Assembly: GCA_019722365.1 (NCBI GenBank)
Contig: JADFUC010001681.1
Coordinates: 124,001-188,000, forward strand
DNA: 64,000 bases
Direction of reading: 5' to 3'
From: Lithospermum erythrorhizon
Taxonomy: Eukaryota > Streptophyta > Magnoliopsida > Boraginales > Boraginaceae
Of the stretch, positions 12,336 through 24,879 are shown one piece after another. Both the position numbers and the translations under genes were made by a program. The first letter of the stretch is position 1, and each line of letters opens with the position of its first letter. Below the pieces are notes generated by a model that saw nothing but the letters and a program-made list of their open reading frames with translations, was not told the DNA's origin and did not search any database.

Positions 12336-15300
12336 ATGATGTCAAGATCGTATACGAATCTTTTAGATTTGGCTGCAGGGAATTTCCCTGTAATGGGTAG
12401 AGAGAGGGAGAAGAGGAAGATGCCGAGGGTGATGACTGTCCCCGGGAGTATAGTCGAGCTTGACGATGATCAGGCTCTTAGTGTTGCTTCTGATAATCCA
12501 TCTTCGTTAGCTGTTGATAGAATGATTATTGTTGCTAATCAATTACCCTTGAAAGCGAAGCGAAGGCCTGATAATAAAGGATGGATTTTTAGTTGGAATG
12601 AAGATTCTCTGCTCCTGAGGCTTAAGGATGGTCTACCAGAAGAGATGGAGGTTCTTTATGTTGGCTCATTGTGTGTGGACATTGAGCCGGTGGAGCAGGA
12701 TGATGTTTCTAACTATCTACAGGAGAAGTTCAAATGTGTCCCTGCGTTTCTACCTCCAGACATTGTGGAGAAATACTATGATGGATTTTGCAAGAAACAG
12801 TTGTGGCCACTTCTTCACTATATGATGCCATTTTCAGCCGATCATGGGGGAAGGTTTGAGCGTTCTACTTGGGAGGCTTACGTTGCTGCTAATAAACTGT
12901 TTTCGAAGAAGGTGATCGAGGTGCTGAATCCGGAAGATGATTTCATTTGGATTCACGACTACCATCTGATGGTGCTACCCACTTTCTTGAGGCGGCGCTT
13001 CAACAGATTGAGGATGGGATTTTTCCTGCATAGTCCATTTCCTTCATCTGAGATATACAGGACACTTCCCGTCCGAGAAGAAATCCTCAAGGCTCTGCTT
13101 AATTCTGACCTTATTGGATTCCACACCTTTGATTATGCAAGACATTTTCTTTCTTGTTGCAGTCGAATGTTGGGATTGGAGTATCAATCAAAACGGGGTT
13201 ACATTGGGCTGGAATATTTTGGAAGAACGGTTGGCATAAAGATTATGCCGGTTGGTATTCACATGGGTCATGTTGAGTCAGTTATGAGAGTTGCCGAGAA
13301 GGAGAAGAGATTTGAGCAGCTTAAGCAGCAATTTGAAGGGAAGACTGTATTGCTTGGAGTTGATGATTTGGATATCTTCAAAGGAATCAATCTAAAACTT
13401 CTGGCTATGGAGAGCATGCTCAAGCAACACCCAAAATGGAAAGGAAGGGCTGTGCTGGTTCAGATTGCAAATCCTCCAAGAGGGAAAGGGATTGATTTGG
13501 ATGAGATTCAGGCTGAGATAGAGGAAAGTTGCAAGAGAATCAATAAAGATTTTGGGAAGCCTGGATATGAGCCTATTATTTATATTAACAGGTCCGTTCC
13601 AGTTAGTGAAAAGATGGCTTTTTACAACATTGCTGAATGTGTTGTAGTCACAGCAGTGAGGGATGGGATGAATCTGACTCCATACGAGTACATAGTCTGC
13701 CGAGAGGGAGTATCTAGTGCAGAAGAAGGTTCAAATTTAAATGGTCCGAAGAAAAGCATGTTAGTTGTGTCAGAATTTATTGGCTGTTCTCCTTCACTCA
13801 GTGGAGCAGTAAGGGTCAATCCGTGGAATGTTGAAGCTACTGCTGAGGGGATGAATGAGGCCATCTCAATGTCCGAACAAGAGAAGCAAGTTAGACATGA
13901 GAAACATTATCGTTACGTAAGTACCCATGATGTAGCTTATTGGGCAAGAAGCTTCTTACAGGACTTAGAGAGAACCTGTGCTGATCATTTTAGGAGAAGA
14001 TGCTATAGCATTGGGTTGGGTTTTGGATTTAGGGTTGTGGCGCTAGATCCAAACTTCAAAAAGCTATCTATCGATGATATTGTTAATGCTTATTGCAAGT
14101 CCAAGAGAAGGGCCATATTGTTGGACTATGATGGCACTGTCATGCCCCAGAATTCTTTAATCAAGACACCAAATGCATCAGTGATCTCAATTTTGAATAG
14201 ACTATGTGGAGACATAAATAATACAGTTTTCATTGTCAGTGGCAGAGGTCAGGATAGCTTAGGCAAGTGGTTTACTCCTTGCAAAAACTTGGGTCTTGCA
14301 GCCGAACATGGCTACTTCTTGAGGTCTGCTTTCACATGCTTCTTCTACAAGTTAATTTTTTATTCTATGTTTGCTTTCACATGCTTCTTCTACGAGTTAA
14401 TTTTTTATTCTACCTTCCCATTTTTCTATCTAGTACTATTTCACTTGTTTTGAAAATGTATTTTAATTGAACCTTTGATATATCCGTGATAGACTGACTG
14501 AGACTGAGATAAAGACTTCACTGCTCCCCAACACCCTGAACGCTGTGTTTTTTATTATTTTAAAGGAGTGTATACTAGAGTTATAACTGTTGGAATTCTA
14601 AGAAGTTCCACTTTTTATAGCTTGTGGTGTTGAATGTTTGCTAATGTTTGATGGTGCAACTCCTCAGATGGCCACGACATGAAGAGTGGGAGACATGTGG
14701 TCAGGGCACTGATTATGGATGGATGCAGATGGCTGAACCGATAATGAGATCATATACTGAGGCTACGGATGGATCGAGTATAGAGAAAAAGGAAAGTGCT
14801 TTAGTGTGGCATTTCCAAGATGCAGACCCTGGCTTTGGATATTCTCAGGCAAAGGAGATATTAGATCATCTAGAGAGTGTTTTGGCAAATGAGCCTGTTG
14901 CTGTTAAGAGGGGGCAGCTTATTGTTGAAGTCAAGCCACAGGTATCCATTAGAACTCTGAATTTTGAATTTAGGGGAATGCTTTTTACTCTCTAGTACCA
15001 TTTGTTTCTGACTTTGGGAATTGTACTCTCAATTTGCAGAATTTAGTTATAAACGTATACTATCTCTAGCCATTCTGTCAATTGATTCTTATAGCTGTAT
15101 AGTTGCATTGCTTTTTTGACTGTTTAAGCAACGACTATTGAGTTGTTTTTCTTTCATACAGTTGAGGTTTTTTATTTTATTTTAATATGTGAGCAATTCT
15201 ACAGCTTTCTCATTCAATGAGTTTGATGTGCTTCGTTGATTTTCTCCATTTAAGTGATAGTACATGATTGTTTCTTTGACCTTTTAACTAATATTTGTTA

Positions 15301-15998
15301 AATATTGGTGATACATTTCTAGTAAACTATTACTTCCATGTGTAAATATGCTTGAAAAACTACAATATTTTGTGTTTATGCTATAATGTTAATTTGTTAA
15401 GCAGCAATGCTTATTCAAACTTCGAAATTGTTGCAACAATAAAAATCAAACTTTTCATTTGGCTAGAAACGTTGGTTTCTAACACGGGTAGCGTGTGTGT
15501 GGGACAGATCAAAATTATAGCATGTGTGTGGGACTATTGATAATGTCAGCTAAGTTATAGCGTGTTGATCATCGTGGTAGGTTTTATCCCATGTTACAGG
15601 CATGTGAGTTAGCAGTTATGCATTCCCTTTCCCCTCTTCTGATAGTCATGAAACTAACACGGGTTATTGTCTTTCTGCTCACTCAGGGGGTAACTAAAGG
15701 GTCAGTTGCAGAGAAGATCTTCTCCTCTATATGTGAGAAGGGGAACCCAGCTGATTTTGTTTTATGTATCGGGGATGATAGATCTGACGAGGACATGTTT
15801 GAAATTATTGGTAGTGCGATGTCCAGAAATCTCCTCTCTCACGACACCAAAGTATTTGCGTGCACAGTAGGACAAAAGCCAAGCAAAGCGAAGTATTATC
15901 TGGATGATTCTTCTGAAGTCGTAATGATGCTGGAATCCCTTGCTGATGCGACTGATTCTCCAGCCCCCTCAGAAGACGAAGCTGACGACTCAGAATGA
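12336..15998 (+). CDS. TPS7: Class II trehalose-6-phosphate synthase (TPS7-like)
   Basis: Exons 12336-14323, 14668-14941 and 15687-15998 join in phase to 857 residues, the usual length for plant class II TPS. The start is the first of two adjacent ATGs (12336, 12339); the protein opens with SRSYTNLLDLAAGNFP, typical of the TPS7 group. An N-terminal GT20 glucosyltransferase-like domain (about 50-540) is followed by a C-terminal HAD trehalose-phosphate phosphatase-like domain with box 1 DYDGT (597-601) and box 2 GDDRSDED (783-790), and an acidic tail. In the family, class II members have little or no synthase activity and are thought to act in trehalose-6-phosphate/SnRK1 sugar signalling in the cytosol; that role is inferred here. 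Nothing looks broken. The exact paralogue name is less certain than the class. Confidence 0.95.
14328..14417. repeat. 45-bp tandem duplication at the start of TPS intron 1
   Basis: Two direct copies (14328-14372 and 14373-14417) share GCTTTCACATGCTTCTTCTA and GAGTTAA/AAGTTAATTTTTTATTCTA. The first begins four bases after the splice donor at 14324. The unit is a multiple of three, so an intron-retaining transcript stays open through both copies and stops at 14451-14453. Confidence 0.8.
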
Positions 15999-17890
15999 GA
16001 GAGGTCTATTCTATTTTCTTAATTTGAGTGTTACTAGTAGAGTGTACATACTTCAGAATTAGCAGTACTATTCTCTTCCCTGTCATTCTTTTCTCCTTGT
16101 AGCACATAAATGTGGAAGACATCAGAGAGTGAATTGTCCACTTGGTATCTCTTTGGTGAATGTGGAAAACAAGCATGGAATGAGGGGCATCTCCCTGTTA
16201 GTATTGTTTGTGTATAACAGGAATAAAGTATGGATGCAGCAAGAAAACATTCTTATCAAGGAATTTCTTTTGAACTCTATAAAATGTACCTAATCGTGCA
16301 AGACAATGACAAATTTGTTGTTCTCATCATTATTTAAACTTTCGTTTCTGACATATTTAGAATGTTAGTATAAAATGTTTCTGAACATTATGTATATATT
16401 TAAACATTGTAAATATTAAAAGTTTAAAAGCGAGGCTTCCAATTCAAAATATAAGATTTTTTTATTTTTTCGTGTCTAACTTTAATCATCAATAACTAAT
16501 TAATTATATGATGAAAAATTATAAAAATTTACTTTTATGAAAATATATTTAAAGACAAATTTCTAGATATTAATTTTACATTTTTTGAAATAAATAATAA
16601 GACTGACTTTGCTAAAGTTGTATACTTTAAAAACGTAAATGCAATTCTCTAAATATTTAATCTCATTAAGTAAATTAGCAAATTTAAATATTCAATCTCA
16701 TTAAGTAAATTAAAAATAAAATAAAATATTTTGAAAGCAATGATACATCACTAATTATTATTATTATTAGTATTATTTATAAAAGTCCGAATAAGGGTTG
16801 TGTTTCTTCTATTTTCACATTATTAATTACTAAATTATCATTCTCTCTAAAAATTCTGTATAATTAGGGCAAAAAATATTATTTCAGATCCTTTTTAATT
16901 AATGAATTTCAACTTAATCGATAACACACGAAGTTTTAATAAGAATCAACTACTACTAAGTATTCATCATAATTTGAGGTAATTGATCATTATCTATAAG
17001 CTACTTAATTATATTATATATTATTAATTTATTACTTCCTTCATCAATACGATTTCTCACCATATTATTTTCAATATTAATAATCGCAGGTTCGTTAAAT
17101 AATAATATATTTTATAAAACTATTGCGAGGCTTATTATAATAGTGTTTGTTAAATAATCATATATTCTCGCGTAGAACCACATGTTATTTTTATTATTAT
17201 TTATTATTATGTAGAACTATTTTTATTTTTATTATAATAAGTATTAGTTAAATAGTAATATATTTTGTGTAGAATTATTATTATTATTATTGTTATTGTT
17301 ATTGTTATTATTATTTAATTAACCACAAATATGAATTTTATATATTGAGATCCTCAAAAATTTAAATTATACTTTTTAAATCATGTACCAATTTAACTCG
17401 ACGTGAAGAATAATTCAATTATACTTATATTGATAACTAATTGGCCAATATATTTAGTCGATGGCTAATTTAAATCGTTAAAGTAATATTTATCTTCTTT
17501 GCTGACATCGATTTTTATTCTTATTTTTATATTTTATTTAGCAGTTGGTCTATAATTCAAAGATTCTTCAAAAAAAATAAAGTTTGATATTAATTTAGAA
17601 AAAAAATTCAAGAGTTAAGAATTATTTTAATGAAAACATGTATTTATCAATATTCGATAAATCAATTACACGCTAATCGCGCACGTGTCTCCTTTAGTAG
17701 TAATTTAAAATGTTTGAAAGATTAAACATCTAAAGTGCATTTTGTTCCTTTACTGCAATGTATAAGTAATGTATTCACTATAAAATGGTGTTATACTCTC
17801 AATATGTAGAGATTGGAAAATTTGTAGACCTCTTACAAATTTCTATGATCTCACTTTCACAAAATTCTCAACATACTTTACAATTTACAA
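15999..17890. other. Convergent intergenic spacer, very AT-rich, with TTA microsatellites
   Basis: Holds the 3' flanks of TPS and NFU. From about 16400 it is extremely AT-rich. A short direct duplication (ATCTCATTAAGTAAATTA) lies at 16665-16710. (TTA)n/(TTG)n runs occupy about 17185-17320. A motif like GAGGCTTATTATAATAG with GTTAAATAATAATATATT recurs between 17090 and 17270. I see no gene. Confidence 0.6.
16455..16600. mobile_element. MITE-like AT-rich element, family shared with 57640-57840
   Basis: This stretch shares a long block with the reverse complement of 57690-57800, including ATCAATAACTAATTAATTA, ATGATGAAAAATTATAAAAA and ATATTTAAAGA. Two copies in opposite orientation 41 kb apart suggest a small non-autonomous transposon. 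Ends are not defined. Confidence 0.5.
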
Positions 17891-18955
17891 TCACTCTATC
17901 AACTGAACAGCTGCAATTGCTGGAATTTTTTCTCTCAGTTTCTGTGTGAGAGCTACACGAACAGTCATGACACCAGCGGCAGGTCCACTGAGACGAACAA
18001 GTACTACATAATCGTCGATTTTGATGAGCTCTAGCTCTCCGCCCCCTGTACCAGCCAAATACGGTCTTATTTCCGCCAAAAGCTGGAGACAAAGAGACGA
18101 TATAGTTAATGCTACCAAGAACAAGACTTGTCGTTGTCAATGCAGAAGTTAAAACGCGAAGTTTGAAGACATTTGATTGTATATTCACAATGTAACATAA
18201 TGGCATGTGAAACATGGAATGATGGAGTGGATATATGATGTTACCTTTTCGACATTTTCCTCGTTCAATTCAAGTCCAGTCTCTGTATCAACAATCTGCT
18301 CGACTTCAAGTATCTCGGGAATTTTATCTCGCAAACGAGTTTCAATGCCCATTTTCAATGTCATTGTTGAACTAGGACAGGATCCACATGCTCCTTGAAG
18401 CTTTAATACCACAACAAGACCATCAATCTCATGTAGAGCCACATTTCCACCATCAGCCATCAGGCTAGGCCTTACTTCATCCAACACTTTCTCAACGTTC
18501 TCCTCAGTAAGTGGCAACACACATCTTGGTGAAACCGCTATACCTTCGAATACCAACAAACACTTGTTGCCTCTATCATTTTGTTCAATGTACCAAACAA
18601 TCTAATTAAGTAAAGATGTCTAGCTAAAAAGGGCACTCTACCTGCAATTTTTTTAAGGCAAAAACTTGAATTTGTCCCAGCCAAGTATCTAGTGTGGAAT
18701 TGTCCCTTTAGAAATGAAGTCTCCTTTGCTGACAATATACTCCCACCTGGAATAGAAATCTATGAGGAGAAAAGTGAGCTTTATGAAGAAAAAACATATA
18801 CCAAAATCGACAAGAATTACTATCATATTGGTGTATCCATAAGGTACCTTATATAGAGAAATACTGAATGGAACTGCACATTTCGTTGAACATTCGACGA
18901 TTAACGAGGATGTTGTTGGTTTGCAGGCATGACTTTGAATAGGAAACACGCCCAT
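17891..18955 (-). CDS. NifU-like Fe-S cluster scaffold, plastid NFU2/NFU3 type
   Basis: Exons 18848-18955, 18642-18759, 18245-18537 and 17891-18082 join in phase to 236 residues. Exon 2 must use the acceptor before ATTTCTATTCC; the next AG downstream breaks the frame. An N-terminus rich in Ser/Thr/Lys looks like a plastid transit peptide (about 1-75). The first NFU domain carries the cluster-binding C126-x2-C129 (ACGSCPSS). A second NFU-like domain ([12 protein letters not shown]) lacks the Cys pair. Two domains, only one with CxxC, is the plant plastid NFU layout. The family assembles and passes 4Fe-4S clusters, for example to photosystem I. NFU2 versus NFU3 cannot be settled here. Confidence 0.93.
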
Positions 18956-20391
18956 CGAATCCTTGGCTAGCTACATGTTCGAAACAATAGTTGTTCTTCA
19001 AAAAGTTGCATTGATAAATGAAACAATTATAACCAGAATAAAAAATTTTGTTAGATGATCACTTAAATATAGACGAAGAGAGTATATATCTACATTTCCA
19101 GAGTTTCACAGACAAACAGATTAACCATTCTTGAACTATCTATGAGTTTCAACTAAAATTATGAAATTTGTTTGCAGAAAATAAAACTCCAAACAACTAC
19201 ACAAAACAAGTAATCACATGTTAGTAGTAACTAAACAAGGTGAAGAAATACCTAAAGGAGCACAAGGATTTCAAGATACAATATATATCTATATAATTTG
19301 AAGTTTTATGGAAGACATGAAAAATATATTCAAGAATTGTAAGTTGAAGTAAGAAGCTGAAAGAGGAGTGGTTTAGAAAGAATGGATATGTGTTGGAACT
19401 GGTGTACACGTGGCTTTTGGTAAATGGTATGTTTTCATTGAGCTAAATACACGTAAATTTTAATTTTATTTAGGTGAATTCCATTTATCAAATTTTTACT
19501 AATCCAAATTATGATGTTTAAAATAAAATATTTTATTCTATATTTCAGTTTAGTTTTTCTCGATTCATTATAATAAGCATTTCTCATACTAAAAAAATTA
19601 TTAATTTTTTGAATTTTTGACTTTTTAATAATCGATATATTTTATTCAGATTTTATAATATTTTAAAAATATATCAATAAAAAATACATTTTAAATTCTT
19701 TCCATCGATATATTTTTCACTCAAATATAATACAACACAAATAAAAATTTATTACTAAACTTCAACTATTAAAAATTTAAAAAGCTGTTTTACAATCTTT
19801 TTAGAATCCGAAAGAATATAATTTAATTTCTTAATCTCATCTTGAGATAAATCATATATAAATAACGTGAATATTAAATCAAATAAAATTGAGCAAATGA
19901 CATCAAAGATCACTCATGTTTGTTATTCAATCATCCTGATTCAACTTAGATAATTTTCGATCACTGATGTTCTAAGGGTTGTTAAACTGACAATTCCATG
20001 ATTTGAGGACACATATTGAGTTTTCTTCTCAATTTTTATATTTTTGCGAGAATATTTTTGTCCCCAAATCCTTTCTTCTTCATTTCCTCTTTCTTCTTCT
20101 TCTGCACCGAACAGCCAGACGACTAGATCTTTAGAACTTATGCAGGCAGAGTAGTAAACTAATCCCTTGGAGAAGATGTGCCTCTTGCAAGGTATATTAT
20201 ATATGACTGTTTTTACAAAAATAAATGAAGAAGCTTGCATCTTTCATATTTAATTAGTTAATTTCTAATATTGATTACACCATTTATAATGAAATATGAG
20301 ACTGTTTTAAAAAATGTACTGCAGATAAATTCTTTCATTTTCAAACTTAAAATTTATTATAGGTAAAATCTCTCATTTACATTTTAACTAG
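18956..20391. other. Intergenic, AT-rich, no gene seen
   Basis: NFU 5' flank (promoter side) and RING-gene 3' flank. Very AT-rich from 19440 to 19900. The segment AAAATACATTTTAAATTCTTTCCATCGATAT (about 19681-19711, quoted only as a position) resembles 51057-51090, so a degraded repeat is possible. Open frames here have no recognisable family. Confidence 0.5.
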
Positions 20392-21749
20392 TCAGTTTAA
20401 GGATGGTCTCACAACATCCCATCGAAAAGCTGCCTCCATAGCTCTTACTACAGAAATAAACTCTCCTTGTAACAACCCATCATTGATATTTCCTGACATA
20501 AAAGTAAGACCATTTCTTGGTTCTAACAGATAGCCTGGAATTTCATACATTGGAGTTCCCCTTACAAGTGTTGAAGCATGGTTGTCACTTGGATTATTGC
20601 TAACCGCGGCAGTAATCGCTGTTGCTTCCCTTCTTTCTCTCCCTGACTTAACGATTACATACCGGCAAACGGGACATGAGCCATGACTCTTCACCCATGG
20701 AACAATGCAATCATCATGAAACATATGATTGCAAGGAGTAAGCGTGACAACTTCTTTGATCCTCAAGTCTTCTAAGCAGATAGCACATCTCTTACCATGT
20801 TCGTTATCATTCCCTAATTCTGTTTGCCTAGAGAGTATTGCCCAGTCCCTCACTTGATAATTTGATCCTGAACTCAATGACCTTTTCAGCAAAGGATTAT
20901 ATGTCTCCTTTCTCAACGTACTCAATGCTTTCTTTTGCTCTTCTGGAGTTAATTTGGATTCCTCTGAAGACTCAACTGGTGCAGGATTATTCCTAAGGAA
21001 GCCTTCATGTCTTGGAGAAAGAGGCAGAGGAAGTCTAGGTGCTCTCCTAGGATACGTTCGTCTGCTTAAATCGTTGTCCAGCTCAAAAACTTGCACATTG
21101 GAAAGTGTTGAGGTTGAAACTCTGCATTTATAAGCTTCAATAAATCAATAATCCTATGACAGTATGACACTATAGTGGTTGACAAATATTGTAATGTTTA
21201 TTTTACTTTCTAAATGGCATGAACAATCTTATAACTATTAGATGTAATAAACCATTTTGGGGTATGTATAAGAAAATAAGAGGTTCACCTTCTAAAAGGG
21301 AAAATAGGCTGCCCCATTCGATCCTCATACGAATATGCTGGCCATGGATTGCCAATTGCTTGCTCTCCTGGATGCTACAATTCAAAAGAGAAAAAAGAAA
21401 ACATAAATAAATAAAGGACTTCTAGACATTAACAGTAATAATCTAGTTCATGTACTAAAATGGTTCATTTGGAGGTATGAAGCTTAAAAGGAGACATTAA
21501 AGCATTTACTGAAGGTGGTAGTGTAGTCTGAAAACCAAAGTATATAATCAGGCTAACCTGGGTTGCATGGGCTGGGGGAGACGATGAAGATGGGGAAGTG
21601 GAGGGAAGAACTATAAACGAGAATCTATTTGCAGATTGGCGGTGTCTAGGAGGAAGTGGCGATGGTGGTGCAGGTAGGCCATTGTTCTCTCTTGGCATCA
21701 TCCTTCCATAGCCACCTTCACGGGAAGATAGATTATAGCTACCACTCAT
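20392..21749 (-). CDS. RING-H2 zinc finger protein, probable E3 ubiquitin ligase
   Basis: Exons 21558-21749, 21289-21374 and 20392-21121 join in phase to 335 residues. The N-terminal third is rich in Pro and Ser (PPSPLPPRHR, PSTSPSSSSPP) and looks disordered. The RING-H2 finger spans 205-245 with ligands C205, C208, C223, H225, H228, C231, C242 and C245 (spacing C-x2-C-x14-C-x-H-x2-H-x2-C-x10-C-x2-C). No transmembrane segment is seen, so it is not a standard membrane ATL protein. As a family, such fingers recruit E2 enzymes and ubiquitinate targets. The substrate is unknown and I cannot give a specific gene name. Confidence 0.9.
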
Positions 21750-22889
21750 GGTCTTTCAAGAATTCAACCCCTTTAGTTTCCCCTCAACTCAATATGCTGG
21801 AAAAATATATGGAGAATAATTGCTTATTTTTTATTTATAGCAAGTGTAATATTTTCCCTTGGTTATTGTCTACAATATGTCGCTTCAAATTAATATAACA
21901 TGACATTCTTCTTTCCCTTTGTTGATATTTTATAGAGTTCGTTTGATGATTCGCTGAATAAGCTTTTGTTTTACAATGTTAGAAGTAAAGGATCGAATTC
22001 TTTCACAACTTTTATAATTATTCTTTCACACTTGGCTAGGATAAATTCCCTCTTATTTTTTAGACACTTCCCCTCCGTCCTTATTTCAATGAGTTTATTT
22101 TAATTGGTAATTCTCCAGTTTTACAACCTTTTTGAAACTTGCAAGTAACATCAAAGGCCCCATCCCACCCATTAGAACACGGTTAATGGCCTGGAGCAGG
22201 TCGAAACTCGAAAGGCACTAGTTCAGGGTTTTGCGGACATCAATTTCGAACATAATTGACATGTTACCGGCAACCTCTTTACACAGGAAATGAAAACAAT
22301 GTATAATCGTCACCTTCGTTTGAACTTTGAAGAGGTTCAAACCAATAAATAGAAAATGTTTTAAAGCACTCCCCAAACAGAATGAAATGTAAACAACCAC
22401 CCTCACAATTTTATAACTGCACTCATGAAAGTGCTCGGCACATTGGCAAAACGAGGGGGTGTTGTATTTAGTGGTTGGTTTGGGGGTCCAAAATAAGGTT
22501 TCCATACTAGATATGAACTACATGAATAAACCAAGTTGAGAAACTTGGATAACAAGGAAGTAAAAAGTGAACCGAGGCAACTTCTGATGTGCGTTGGTTG
22601 AAAAATGGAAGACGTTACAGAAGTTGGATAGCATGTTTTTACCTATCACAAAGGAAAACTTTAAGAAATACACCAATCCTGATTGCAGGAGACAGCACCA
22701 TTGACAATCTCATTCGATAAATGGCAAACGTTCCGCTCTCCCCCTTTCACCCTATGAGGCAGCCAAATAGATTATTAGTAATATTGATATAAGCATAACT
22801 TAAAGCTGAGATGAAAGGATCATGTTCTGTGCATACCTTGTGTGGCTTTTCGACAGATTGTTAGCCTATAGAAAACAATCTTGTAGATG
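21750..22889. other. Intergenic, no gene seen
   Basis: RING-gene promoter side and Mpv17-gene 3' flank. The minus-strand open frame at 22218-22505 shows no recognisable domain and I do not call it. Confidence 0.5.
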
Positions 22890-24879
22890 TCACTTGCTCA
22901 TTGTTGAAGACAAGTAGAAATTCCAAAATATAGAGTTCATGGACATGAAAGCAACTCGGGCAGGAAGAGGAATAACCCTGAAATTGTACGGGTTACCAAT
23001 CTGTTTTGAAAGGGGAATATGTGTCTAAAAATACACAATTCTCAATGAAATTGTACTAGGGCATAGTGCTTTCATATATCCTTTATGATTTCAATCTGAG
23101 GGAGATGCATGTGTATTTGAAACCAAGTTCCAGATAACTTGAGTTGGAGAAAATATTTGGTCTTAGCTTATAAGAAGGAATCATCATATCATATGCATTA
23201 TGGCTTTAGATTTCCAGTATGAAATATTGTAGGCACTAGGCATGTGGGAAAGAAACATGGCAACTAGAGTATATAATAGGCATACCAAAAGTTCAAGACA
23301 CTGACTGGGATCCAGAACCTAAATCCTGTATAGATTTAACAAACAAAGTCACATATGTGTGTGATAATTATGTAATCAAAATGCGTAACCCAAAAAGATT
23401 CCTGACCGAAAAATAGAGTAGGGAGAGCATCCTTCTGATACTTTTTTGGAAGCTCCGCAAGTTTCCCTTGCCACAAATTATTCCATGCAAAGATAACAGC
23501 GATTACAGAAGGACCAAGTATAATTTGGTTGAGCAGTACCTAAATAATGGGATATGAGAAAAGGAAGCTATTATATGTGTGATAGAGATTACTTCAATAA
23601 CAAGAGTAAGCAAGACTTACCTTCATCCCTACATTCTGAATGTTTTGCTTAGGCATGCAACGGTCAAGGAATTGGTACCATGCATAAGAACCAGGACCAT
23701 AGAATAAGAAACCGTATGAAGTCATCCGGACAGCACGTAGCCAGTCATGCTCCGTAAGGAGAGTTCCCAAGACTTCCTTAGTTTTTGTTAACAAAAAGAA
23801 AGATTAGAATTTTCTCCAATCAACATAATATCCTACATGATGAAACCAGAAACAAATGCAACATGCTGAGGAGAACAACGTTACAAACTATCAAGGAACC
23901 TGCAATAAAAAACCAGAGAATCTTAGAGGTCCAAAATATAAGCGAACCTACTCTCCCGAGGTTTAACTTAATCAACAGGTGATTGCCATTGTACCCTTCT
24001 AGCTTCTTCCACTCGTTGATGTATATACTTGCTAATGTCTACAAAATCTAGTCCTGATTTATTTGAAACTTCCGTCATGAACGCATGACCATAAAAAGCT
24101 CTAACAACAAAAATCAAAGTAACTCGAGCCATACTCATGATGAGAGTAAACCAATTCAACTACAACCAATTTGGTACATTACACAAATTCTATTTTAACA
24201 AAGAAGCAAGGAAGTTTGAGTTTGGGGAATAATATGATATATTGTTGATCACACATACAAATAATTGTTTAATCCCTAGGTTAGCCTAGTAGCAGCAAGA
24301 TATTACTCTCAAATGCGATATGTCAACCTACTTTTAAAGTTATAATTCATTCGTTTCACTTTGTGTTTACAACTTTACATCAAACTATCAATAAAATTAG
24401 ATAATAATCTAAATATATACTACACATATGTGCTACCAGTTAATACAAAATATTTAAATAAGATTAATTGTGCTGAAAGTTGAGTATTTTTATGGGCAAA
24501 TCAAACATCTAGTTAAACTGAAATGTAGGTAGTATAATATTTAGAGTTTATTATGGATTCAAATCAAAGTTACGTGTAGCAATAAATATGGAAAGTTGTT
24601 ATTAATTTGGACAATTGAAAATCATAATTACCTAATGCACTGAATAGTCGTGTGTTTGTTTTTAACCAGCGCATTTGAGCTGAGCAATGGTGTCGCCGGT
24701 GAGGGAGAGGGTGGCGGCGGTGGCGGCTTGCTTGAGCGGGAACTGGTGACCGGGTCGGGCGGTGGGGGTAAACAATGAATTTGAAGGAGCGAGCCCTGCT
24801 TCGTCTTTTATTGGCTGGGCTAGTGGTTATCGGAGTTGAAGGGGCGCATTCCCCATATGTTCCCACTCAATGAACCCAT
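22890..24879 (-). CDS. Mpv17/PMP22-family membrane protein (first exon appears frame-disrupted)
   Basis: Small four-helix membrane protein of the Mpv17/PXMP2 family, found in peroxisomal, mitochondrial or plastid membranes. Clear exons: 23621-23776 (HDWLRAVRMTSYGF, GPGSYAWYQFLD), 23407-23539 (LNQIILGPSVIAVIFAWNNL), 23286-23325 (FRFWIPVSVLNFW) and 22890-22977 (ending SSTMSK stop). These four join in phase. The first exon (about 24632-24879) is recognisable by GDTIAQL at 24677-24697 but has no single open frame: the ATG at 24877-24879 reads 19 codons to a stop, GDTIAQL lies in a second frame, and the expected following RWLKTN lies in a third. No exon was located between 24632 and 23776. It is either a decaying copy or carries sequence indels; the family assignment is firm. 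Confidence 0.8.

Noticed and set aside
23968..24159. Minus-strand frame between Mpv17 exons as a coding exon
   Set aside because: Its translation does not resemble the Mpv17 family, and no pair of splice sites places it in phase.
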